Assembly (NCBI GenBank): GCA_028276125.1
Contig: JAPYWY010000079.1
Location: 1-7,378, forward strand
Origin: Pseudothermotoga sp.
GTDB lineage: Bacteria > Thermotogota > Thermotogae > Thermotogales > DSM-5069
Length of the DNA stretch: 7,378 nt
Direction: 5' to 3'
Positions 1 to 5,494 of this stretch are shown piece after piece. The notes below the pieces were generated by a model that saw nothing but the letters and a program-made list of their open reading frames with translations, was not told where the DNA came from and did not search any database. Within the stretch, counting starts at the first letter, position 1. Every line of letters starts with the position of its first letter. Both the position numbers and the translations under genes were made by a program.

Positions 1-356
1 AAAACGTCCCTTGCGCTCACGAGTTGCATCAACTCGTCTGAAGGCGGGGGAAACTGTCTCGGCCTCAACCAAAAGAAAGGTTCCAGCCCAGCGATCTCGA
101 TCGAGTCGTTGACCATTGCGAACCTTTTGAGCTTATCGATCATTGCTCCACGATCATAAACGAGTGATCGCAACGATTTCAGGAGTTTCTCAGAAACTTG
201 TGCGAATCTGATCGGCCCCAGCGAGTTCCTCAAAAAGAGAATCCCAGCCTCGTCTTCATCTCGAAACCGGCGCAGACGCTCCAGCTGGTTTTTCCTTCTT
301 ATCTGCAGGATTCTGAGTCTCGTCAGGAAGCTTGGATCATACACGTCGAGTCGCAC
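1..356 (-). CDS. Unrecognised protein, N-terminal 118 codons (3' end outside window)
   Basis: The minus-strand frame from the GTG at 356 stays open to the left edge: 118 codons without a stop. A TGA at 365-363 closes the frame just upstream, and AGGGTGA lies 6 bases before the GTG, so this start is well placed; a second GTG at 344 is weaker. The visible product begins MRLDVYDPSFLTRLRILQIR and is strongly basic at first (RRKNQLERLRRFRDE), followed by GILFLRNSLGPIRFAQ and, near the end, LEPFFWLRPRQFPPPSDEL. No signal peptide or membrane segment is visible, so a cytoplasmic protein is likely. I recognise no family. It does not look like CsaB, which would start with a GNxGDE nucleotide-type motif. 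The 20-base overlap with the membrane-protein gene places it in the same operon. Confidence 0.72.
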   Translation of the reverse strand, partial: MRLDVYDPSFLTRLRILQIRRKNQLERLRRFRDEDEAGILFLRNSLGPIRFAQVSEKLLKSLRSLVYDRGAMIDKLKRFAMVNDSIEIAGLEPFFWLRPRQFPPPSDELMQLVSARDV

Positions 357-1641
357 GTTCCTTCACCCTTGCAATCACGAACAACGCTGCGTACCCTACC
401 GCGATGGAGAAGATGGATCTATAGAGGGAGACCATCAACGGTGTCTTTATGTGACAAAAGGTGTTGAAGGTGGAAACCAGCGCAACACTCGCGAGCAATT
501 CGAAGACAAAGGACCATTTGAAGTTTGGAAAGCTCAACCACAGAGCGAACGCAGGATAACCCACGATCTCCTTGAACCTCGGTCTCACCCAGAGCAAGCC
601 TTCGAGCACATCACGGAACTGCCTTTCAAAGTAAGCGACGAAGGCCGTGTTCCCGGAACGCGACAGATAGTAAAAACCCGAGCCTGCCATCACCGCGACA
701 CCGAGTAACCAGTATTTTTTGAGCCATTTCCATTCTCTGATGACGCTCTTCATCAACACAAACAATGGCAGAAGCGAAATAGAAAGCTTGACACCTCTGT
801 ACACGTCAAGATCGTTCACGTGCCAGAAATCCCAGAGTGCCGCGTTCGTGAGTAGACCGAGCATCAGATAGAACATGGGTAAAAGATGTTTTTTTCTGTG
901 AGAGTAGAGAAGGACGGTTGCGAGTATGGAAACGATCGAGACGGCGATCGAGGAATTCCAAAACCAAAGAGGTGCAGTAAAAAGCCCAATCAACGGTCTT
1001 CTTGAGAACAGGAGCAGAACCATCGACAGAAAAGCGAGCCACTGAAAATTGAACGGGCTACTGTTCGGCGAAGGAACCGCTTTGGGTTTGCCAAACTGTT
1101 TCGCTATCCTTCTGAGTATCGCTTCCACGTTCACGTTTTCCAGTGGTTGGATCCAGATCATGTCGATACTTCGCTCCAGTATTGCCCGTCTGAACCTGTA
1201 GTAGATCATCGAATCGGTGAGTTTCATCTTCTCGACTTCTTCCTGCCGGATGGTGTGTATTCTGAAGAATTTCTCAGGTTGCTTCCTCATCGATACGATC
1301 TTCTTCACAAAATTGGTACTGTCGTTGAACTCGAGCATACCGATCCACACACCGTACTGGTCTGCCTGATCCGCGTACGCTTTTGGATCGTAACCGCTGA
1401 AATCTCCCCTGAACGTCACATACTCCATGCCTGGCTCGATCTGTTCCGATGGATCTATGATGTAAACGATCTTTCCAGACGGAAGCAAGATCCTATCATC
1501 GTCGATCGAGAATCCCACGGTGTAGGCAAGATCTCTCTTGTCGGTCACGAACCTGCTCGGCACGAAGATCACCAAGCACACCAGTGTCGAAACGAAGAAG
1601 GCAATTTCAGCGATCTTTTTCAATCCGGAAGGTTCTTTCAT
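337..1641 (-). CDS. Multi-pass membrane protein, DUF5693-like
   Basis: The 434-residue product has one N-terminal membrane segment (about 10-28), an extracytoplasmic domain (about 30-195) and six to eight C-terminal hydrophobic segments (about 199-213, 216-246, 253-270, 284-300, 309-326, 362-392, 405-424). Conserved-looking features resemble DUF5693 proteins of Firmicutes and Thermotogae: FFRIHTI at 125-131, FRRAILERSID at 150-160, then SRSGNTAF, FRDVLEGLLWVRPRFKEIVGYP (342-363) and STFNTFCHIKTPL (390-402). In Firmicutes I recall such genes beside csaB, a cell-wall pyruvyl transferase; this is memory, not a search. Function is unknown, but an envelope or polysaccharide role is plausible. The ATG at 1641 has a strong GAGGTGA (6 bases before it) within the preceding gene. 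Its stop overlaps the next gene's GTG start by 20 bases. Confidence 0.85.
   Translation of the reverse strand: MKEPSGLKKIAEIAFFVSTLVCLVIFVPSRFVTDKRDLAYTVGFSIDDDRILLPSGKIVYIIDPSEQIEPGMEYVTFRGDFSGYDPKAYADQADQYGVWIGMLEFNDSTNFVKKIVSMRKQPEKFFRIHTIRQEEVEKMKLTDSMIYYRFRRAILERSIDMIWIQPLENVNVEAILRRIAKQFGKPKAVPSPNSSPFNFQWLAFLSMVLLLFSRRPLIGLFTAPLWFWNSSIAVSIVSILATVLLYSHRKKHLLPMFYLMLGLLTNAALWDFWHVNDLDVYRGVKLSISLLPLFVLMKSVIREWKWLKKYWLLGVAVMAGSGFYYLSRSGNTAFVAYFERQFRDVLEGLLWVRPRFKEIVGYPAFALWLSFPNFKWSFVFELLASVALVSTFNTFCHIKTPLMVSLYRSIFSIAVGYAALFVIARVKERATRRV
363..369 (-). promoter_or_regulatory. Ribosome binding site for the GTG-initiated gene at the left edge
   Basis: AGGGTGA lies on the minus strand 6 bases before the GTG at 356, within the last codons of the membrane-protein gene. 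It is the main support for a gene in a frame that would otherwise be overlooked, because the gene has no ATG start and no stop in the window. Confidence 0.6.
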
Positions 1642-2848
1642 TCACCTTCACCTCGATGGAAGATGCATCGAAGACCTGCCATTTCAAGTACGGTGATGAG
1701 AACCTGAAACCCCCGACGTTTATGACTTTCTCTTGTGAAAACACGAGCATCTCCGCTGGTCTTTCTAGGATTTTGATGGTGTAGGCGACGTTCTCAAACG
1801 TGTCCCTCGCCACACCGATCAAAATGTGCTTTTCAGAGCTGAGTCTCAGAACACCCCTTTGCATGTTCAGCTTCTCTCCATCAACGTAGAAAAAGGTCTC
1901 GAAAGGTGAAAAATCTTCCCCATCCAACTGAATTTGACACATCGAATCCAGCCATCTCACGCTCATCGTCAACTTCGGTGGCAACGTGTCCTTCACGCGA
2001 AGATCACGAACGATGAGTCCTCCATCGTGGAACTGCAGCGCCACATACCTTCCTGGGTACAGGAAGCGTTCGTCGGGTTGCAAACCGGATGGAAAAAACA
2101 ACGTTTCTTCACGGGTCGTTCCAAGTTCAACTTCTTCACTTTCGAGCCTCACCGTCCAATCTGGAAGGTTCAACGTCAACTGGGTCGCATCGCTCGAAGA
2201 GACGATCTCAACGGTATGCTCCCCAGGTGGTAAGGCTATGCAGAGTCCCTTCGTTTGACGCTCAGCTTCGATGAAGGTCAGATCGGAGGGCTCATCTTCG
2301 AAGATCGCCATCAAGATGCCACCCAATCCAGGAAAACAAGAAACCACGAGCTGATAGGTGCTGACCTTTTGCAACTTGTGTTCTCCGATTCCCAAGACCT
2401 TAGGAACTTTTTCGAAGAAGTGACTCAAGAAGAACTCGATCTTTTCCTTACCGACAGGTTCTACCACCCTTATCCTGTCTGGGTAGATCTCTATGGGATA
2501 TCTGTCCACGACGAGCGTCACCTTTTGGTTCGATTTCACCATTTCTGAGAGCCTTACGAACATTTCTTCGGGTATCACGATGTCCGCCATCTTCGTGGCG
2601 ATGGTGAAACCCTGCTGGCTTATCAGCAGGGGCACATCGGGCATGGGGATGTACCTTACGGTGAGGTTGACCGGCTCGTAGAGGTCCACGATCTCGTCCA
2701 TCAATCTCATGTCCACTGGACAGTGGGCTTTGAATTGTAATCGTTCGCCATCCGTGAACAAATACGCGCTCATGTCGAAAGTGTTGATGAGCAACTGTGC
2801 GCCAAGACAATGGCACGAAACGATCAAGAGGACGATCGACCACTTCAT
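1607..2848 (-). CDS. Exported 413-residue protein of unknown function
   Basis: I do not recognise a family. The N terminus (MKWSIVLLIVSCHCLGAQ) is a short export signal. It can be read as a signal peptidase I site after LGA (about residue 17) or as a minimal lipobox IVSC with C12 lipidated; the h-region is short for a lipoprotein. No other membrane segment is seen. The body is strand-rich: a region at about 85-160 with alternating hydrophobic/charged strands, a Gly/Pro-containing LPPGEHTVEIV at 206-216, and a C-terminal Ig-like stretch at about 285-365 with DTLPPKLTMSVRWLD, FFYVDGE and IGVARDTFENVAY, a pattern common in surface beta-sandwich domains. The ATG at 2848 overlaps the previous stop as ATGA and has AAAGGT upstream. 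The 3' end overlaps the membrane-protein gene by 35 bases, so the two may work together at the envelope. Confidence 0.85.
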   Translation of the reverse strand: MKWSIVLLIVSCHCLGAQLLINTFDMSAYLFTDGERLQFKAHCPVDMRLMDEIVDLYEPVNLTVRYIPMPDVPLLISQQGFTIATKMADIVIPEEMFVRLSEMVKSNQKVTLVVDRYPIEIYPDRIRVVEPVGKEKIEFFLSHFFEKVPKVLGIGEHKLQKVSTYQLVVSCFPGLGGILMAIFEDEPSDLTFIEAERQTKGLCIALPPGEHTVEIVSSSDATQLTLNLPDWTVRLESEEVELGTTREETLFFPSGLQPDERFLYPGRYVALQFHDGGLIVRDLRVKDTLPPKLTMSVRWLDSMCQIQLDGEDFSPFETFFYVDGEKLNMQRGVLRLSSEKHILIGVARDTFENVAYTIKILERPAEMLVFSQEKVINVGGFRFSSPYLKWQVFDASSIEVKVNERTFRIEKDR

Positions 2849-3717
2849 GTTCTCAACCTTTCGAGCACTTCCTCCAGTTCTTCGGGCAACGGTGCCTTCA
2901 GGTTGATCTTCTCAGGTCTGGTTGGATGCATGAAACTGATTCTCAAACAATGCAGAAACTGTCTTTTGAGTCCGAATGCGTCTTTGAACCGGCGGTTCAC
3001 ATCCTTGTTCCCGTAGATCGTGTCTCCAACGACGGGATTTCCCACGGCGGCGAAATGCCTTCTGATCTGATGGGTTCTTCCTGTGTGGAGGATCACGCGG
3101 ACCAACGTAACTTCTTTGAAGTTCTCCAAAACTTCGTATTCACTGACGGCTTCAAGTCCATCAATGGGTAGTTCTATCCTTCCATGCCCAGAAAGTCGAC
3201 CTGCGACGAGTGCGATGTACTCTTTGTCGAGCAATCGTTCTCTGAACATGTGGCTGAGGATCCTCGCGCTTCTGTTGTTCTTTGCGACCAAAAGGACCCC
3301 GGACGTGTCTCTATCGAGTCTGTGCACCAAACGCGGCGTGAAACCTTTCTGCTTGCCATAGAACATGAGACCGTGTATGAGCGTGGTGCCCACGGTCCTG
3401 TCTCCGGGGTGCAACGCGATGCCAGCCTTCTTGTTCAGTGCGAGTATGTCTTCGTCTTCGTAAATGATGTCGAGTTTCAGTGGGACAGGCCTCACCGGCG
3501 TGGTTTGCCGGGAGTACCTCGACAGATCTTCGTCGATGCGTACGTTGTCGCCCGGTTCGAGTTCATAAGCGGGATCTCTGATGATCTTCCCGTTCACGCT
3601 GATCTTTCCAGTTCTCAACAGTTTGTATATCTCCGAAAGAGGCACGTTCTTGAGTTGTTTTCTCAGAAACTTGTCCAACCTTCCGTACGCGTTGTCCCTG
3701 TTGATAGAAAGTTCCAA
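2845..3717 (-). CDS. RluA-family 23S rRNA pseudouridine synthase with S4 domain
   Basis: This enzyme converts specific uridines in RNA to pseudouridine. The 290-residue product has an N-terminal S4 RNA-binding domain (about 11-62, GRLDKFLRKQL to PGDNVRID) and an RluA/RluC/RluD catalytic domain from about 80. Catalytic motif II is HRLDRDTSGVLLVAK at 132-146, with D135 as the expected nucleophile; later motifs are KEYIALV (165-171) and LHTGRTHQIRRH (210-221) followed by GNPVVGDTIYG. The RDTSG form is RluC-like, but the exact target uridines cannot be read from sequence, so I give no symbol. The start is TTG at 3717: the nearest upstream in-frame codon of note is a stop at 3741-3739, and GGAAGATGA gives a moderate ribosome site. 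The last four bases (ATGA) overlap the next gene. Confidence 0.92.
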   Translation of the reverse strand: MELSINRDNAYGRLDKFLRKQLKNVPLSEIYKLLRTGKISVNGKIIRDPAYELEPGDNVRIDEDLSRYSRQTTPVRPVPLKLDIIYEDEDILALNKKAGIALHPGDRTVGTTLIHGLMFYGKQKGFTPRLVHRLDRDTSGVLLVAKNNRSARILSHMFRERLLDKEYIALVAGRLSGHGRIELPIDGLEAVSEYEVLENFKEVTLVRVILHTGRTHQIRRHFAAVGNPVVGDTIYGNKDVNRRFKDAFGLKRQFLHCLRISFMHPTRPEKINLKAPLPEELEEVLERLRT

Positions 3718-3721
3718 CGCT

Positions 3722-4171
3722 TCATCTTCCTTTGTACTTCATGTATTCTTTCATCTTCCTTTGGAGTTCCCTCTCTTTTATCTCCTCACGCTTATCGTAC
3801 TTCCTCTTGCCCTTCGCGAGTGCTATTTCGACCTTCGCAATACCCTTGTCGTTGAAGTAAAGTTTCGTGGGTATCAGGGTGAAGCCACCGGCACTGAGTC
3901 TACCAGCCAATCGCTTTATCTGTCGCTTGTGCAGCAACAACCTTCTTGGCCTTTCAGGATCGTGGTTGAAATGACTCGCGTGCTTGTAAGGACTGATGTG
4001 CAGGTTCAACAGGTATATTTCTCCATCCTTCACACGGCAGAAAGCATCCTTGAAGGAAACGTTCTTCTCCCTCAAGGATTTCACTTCCGTTCCTTTCAGC
4101 TCTATACCCGCCTCGTAGGTCTCTATGATGTCGTAATCTCTCGCCTTCTTGTTCACCGCGATGAGCTCCAT
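3722..4171 (-). CDS. smpB: SmpB, tmRNA-binding protein
   Basis: SmpB binds tmRNA and brings it to stalled ribosomes for trans-translation and tagging of incomplete proteins. The 149-residue product is a textbook match: NKKARDYDIIETYEAGI at 7-23, GTEVKSLRE at 27-35, HISPYKHA at 58-65, HDPERPRRLLLHK at 70-82, and TLIPTKLYF followed by KVEIALAKGK to residue 121. The C-terminal 25 residues are a lysine/arginine-rich tail, which in the family becomes helical in the mRNA channel of the ribosome. The ATG at 4171 is supported by GAGGAGGT. The gene ends 4 bases before the pseudouridine synthase start. The tmRNA gene (ssrA) is not in the window. Confidence 0.97.
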   Translation of the reverse strand: MELIAVNKKARDYDIIETYEAGIELKGTEVKSLREKNVSFKDAFCRVKDGEIYLLNLHISPYKHASHFNHDPERPRRLLLHKRQIKRLAGRLSAGGFTLIPTKLYFNDKGIAKVEIALAKGKRKYDKREEIKERELQRKMKEYMKYKGR

Positions 4172-4173
4172 GG

Positions 4174-4188
4174 TGTAGGACCTCCTCA
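4174..4188 (-). promoter_or_regulatory. Strong ribosome binding site of smpB overlapping the yraN-family stop
   Basis: The minus strand reads TGAGGAGGTCCTACACC before the smpB ATG at 4171. GAGGAGGT is one of the best Shine-Dalgarno matches in the window and begins within the upstream TGA stop (4188-4186). SmpB is therefore likely to be translated efficiently and independently of the weakly initiated gene before it. Confidence 0.7.
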
Positions 4189-4509
4189 GAACTGCACACC
4201 TTCGATGTGTTCGATACCTTTCTCGCTGACTTCGACGACATCGATACGTAGAGCTTCGTACTTGACCTTGCGTTCGAGCAAGTACTCGTTGGCCGCAAGC
4301 TCTATCTTTTTGACTTTCGAAAGATCCACGCGTGTTCTTGGAAAGAACTCACTCTTTCCGCTCTTAACTTCAACAAAAACGAGGTACCCACCGTACCTCG
4401 CCACTATGTCTATCTCGCCGAAACGCGTTCTGTAATTGCGCTCGATTATCCTGTAACCCTTCCTCTTGAGAAACCTTGCGGCAGCCTCTTCAGCTTCCTT
4501 CCAGTTCAA
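4186..4509 (-). CDS. YraN/UPF0102 family protein, restriction-endonuclease-like fold
   Basis: A 107-residue member of the YraN (UPF0102) family, widespread in bacteria and of uncertain function, with a PD-(D/E)XK nuclease-like core. Visible motifs: an N-terminal helix with AEEAAARFLKRKGY, then ERNYRTRFGEIDIVA (23-37) with E32 and D34, and VFVEVK (44-49) with E47 and K49. These together give the E/D...ExK set expected of an active nuclease site. The start is TTG at 4509, overlapping the gatC stop as TTGA; an in-frame ATG is absent upstream and the Shine-Dalgarno is weak, so expression probably depends on reinitiation after gatC. It ends 14 bases before smpB. Neighbours in translation and RNA quality control give no firm role. 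Family assignment is good; substrate is unknown. Confidence 0.9.
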   Translation of the reverse strand: MNWKEAEEAAARFLKRKGYRIIERNYRTRFGEIDIVARYGGYLVFVEVKSGKSEFFPRTRVDLSKVKKIELAANEYLLERKVKYEALRIDVVEVSEKGIEHIEGVQF

Positions 4510-4796
4510 GCATGTATTCCCGGCACAACGATGTGCCCATCTTTTCGCTTGGGAAAGTTCATCTTTATGGCTTCAACGTCTTCGAAGGGCTTGACCTCGT
4601 CGCATCTGAGTTGGGCGCTGGATTCTATGGGAGTGTACATTGGCTCGACACCGCTCACATCCACCTCGTTCAGCAACTCCATGTAGGAGAGTATCTCGCG
4701 CATGTCCTTCTCGATCGATTTGCGCTGTTCATCGCTCAATTGTAATCTTGCAAGGCTCTCAAGGTGTTTGATCAGTCCCTCGTCTATCTTGATCAA
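4506..4796 (-). CDS. gatC: GatC, subunit C of Asp/Glu-tRNA amidotransferase
   Basis: GatC stabilises the GatCAB complex, which converts Glu-tRNA(Gln) and/or Asp-tRNA(Asn) to the amidated forms in organisms lacking GlnRS or AsnRS. The 96-residue product shows the GatC pattern: LARLQL at 15-20, a helix with ILSYMELLNEVDVSGVEPM at 35-53, then RCDEV at 64-68 (usual form LREDEV) and a C-terminal VPGI at 91-94. The start is read as TTG at 4796: an in-frame TGA directly precedes it, and GGGGG (4810-4806) lies 9 bases upstream. The first 38 bases lie inside csrA in another frame, implying coupling. gatA and gatB are not in the window; gatC apart from its partners is not rare. The replacement of E by C in RCDEV is a mild oddity. 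Confidence 0.93.
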   Translation of the reverse strand: MIKIDEGLIKHLESLARLQLSDEQRKSIEKDMREILSYMELLNEVDVSGVEPMYTPIESSAQLRCDEVKPFEDVEAIKMNFPKRKDGHIVVPGIHA

Positions 4797-5010
4797 TCAC
4801 TTTGACCCCCTTCAACGAATCGACGCTAACACTCGACGCCCTCAAGTTCTCCTCGACGATCTTTTTGTATATCTCCGTCCTGTATATTTTAACATGTCTG
4901 GGAGCGGAGATACCTATCTTCACCTCTGAGCCTTCTATCTTGAGTACCACCACCTCGATGTCATCTCCGATTATGAAGCTTTCCCCCAACTTTCTGGTGA
5001 GAACGAGCAT
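4759..5010 (-). CDS. csrA: CsrA, carbon storage / flagellin translational regulator
   Basis: CsrA is a dimeric RNA-binding protein that recognises GGA in hairpin loops and blocks ribosome binding. In FliW-containing bacteria its main known target is flagellin mRNA. The product starts MLVLTRKLGESFIIG, the invariant first strand with L4, R6 and the GE motif; R44, a key RNA-contact residue, is present in the PRHVKIYRTEIY segment, and N55, a position I recall as important for FliW control in B. subtilis CsrA, is also present. At 83 residues it exceeds the ~61 of E. coli CsrA, with an extra tail from about residue 60 that is rich in S, V, K and D. The ATG at 5010 has a strong AAGGAG site. The 3' end overlaps gatC by 38 bases, so the tail is encoded over the gatC ribosome binding site and start. 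No flagellin gene follows. Confidence 0.96.
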   Translation of the reverse strand: MLVLTRKLGESFIIGDDIEVVVLKIEGSEVKIGISAPRHVKIYRTEIYKKIVEENLRASSVSVDSLKGVKVIDQDRRGTDQTP

Positions 5011-5031
5011 GCAGTCTCACTCCTTCTGCAT
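5009..5031 (-). promoter_or_regulatory. Hairpin with csrA Shine-Dalgarno and GGA in its loop (candidate CsrA site)
   Basis: Minus-strand reading: arm ATGCAG (5031-5026), loop AAGGAGTGAGA (5025-5015), arm CTGCAT (5014-5009). The arms are perfectly complementary over 6 bp. The loop contains the csrA Shine-Dalgarno AAGGAG and the fliW stop TGA, and the 3' arm takes in the first two bases of the csrA ATG (5010-5008). Known CsrA targets are typically hairpins exposing A(A/N)GGA in the loop and overlapping a ribosome binding site. A second GGA lies 28 bases upstream at 5054-5052. The hairpin is seen in the sequence; CsrA binding is inference. Confidence 0.5.
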
Positions 5032-5484
5032 CTTTTTGAGGATCTCATTGCTCCTTTGGAGTTCCTCGCTGATCCTGTGCCTGAGTTTGTACTCGCTCCC
5101 CTCGAGAAGAACCTGTTTTGCCAGATTCCTACTCTTGTTGACCACAATGGGGGCAAAGAGGTTCACGGTCGCTTCGCCGGGCACATCGGCAGGTATCGTG
5201 ACCACCACCCAGACATCTATCTCGTCGGAACTTTCAAGCTTGAGTTCTTCCCTGTCCGCCTCGCTGAGCTCGAAAGAGTAATCCACCCTCACGAGCCAAG
5301 GATTGACAACGGGCAAAGCCACGTTCGGATCCTCGAGTGAAACGAGCCAGCAAAAGGGCCTGGTCTGTTCCAACTCGACGATGGTGAATTTGCGAAGATG
5401 TTCAAAACCCGGGATACCTCGTTCGAATAGAAGGATTTTCGATTCGCTGACCTCTACCTCTCCGACCTTCGTTTCACAGAGCAT
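5017..5484 (-). CDS. fliW: FliW, flagellar assembly factor and CsrA antagonist
   Basis: FliW is a small cytoplasmic protein that binds either flagellin or CsrA. In Bacillus subtilis, free FliW sequesters CsrA and so allows flagellin translation. The 155-residue product has the family landmarks: GIPGFE at 23-28, PF at 43-44, VVNP at 59-62, VVTIPAD at 94-100, TVNLFAPIVVN at 106-116, KQVLL at 123-127 and a Y..RH element at 132-136. The C terminus (about 138-155) is a charged, probably helical tail, a little longer than I expect for the family. The ATG at 5484 is preceded by AGGGGTGA and lies 10 bases after the flgL stop. The gene ends 6 bases before csrA, and its last codons form one arm of the hairpin at 5009-5031. 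Adjacent csrA supports the role as CsrA partner. Confidence 0.94.
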   Translation of the reverse strand: MLCETKVGEVEVSESKILLFERGIPGFEHLRKFTIVELEQTRPFCWLVSLEDPNVALPVVNPWLVRVDYSFELSEADREELKLESSDEIDVWVVVTIPADVPGEATVNLFAPIVVNKSRNLAKQVLLEGSEYKLRHRISEELQRSNEILKKMQKE

Positions 5485-5494
5485 CGTCTCACCC

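Noticed and set aside
1..356. Possibility that the left-edge gene is csaB
   Set aside because: CsaB proteins open with a Rossmann-like GNxGDE segment; the visible 118 residues are basic and lack it.
3184..3855. 223-codon plus-strand open frame opposite the pseudouridine synthase
   Set aside because: It is antisense to an enzyme with intact catalytic motifs and has no family features.
3581..4435. 284-codon plus-strand open frame opposite smpB and the yraN-family gene
   Set aside because: It lies antisense to well-conserved genes and its product is a serine/leucine-rich low-complexity read-through, typical of a shadow frame.
4872..4890. AT-rich patch (minus strand TTAAAATATAC) inside csrA, promoter-like
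   Set aside because: It encodes the conserved HVKIYR segment of CsrA and has no convincing -35 element at the right distance, so I do not call an internal promoter.
5051..5061. Small inverted repeat CTCCAAAGGAG near the fliW 3' end
   Set aside because: Only a 4-bp stem with a 3-base loop inside coding sequence; its GGA is in the stem. I mention it only as a possible second GGA for CsrA, not as a feature.
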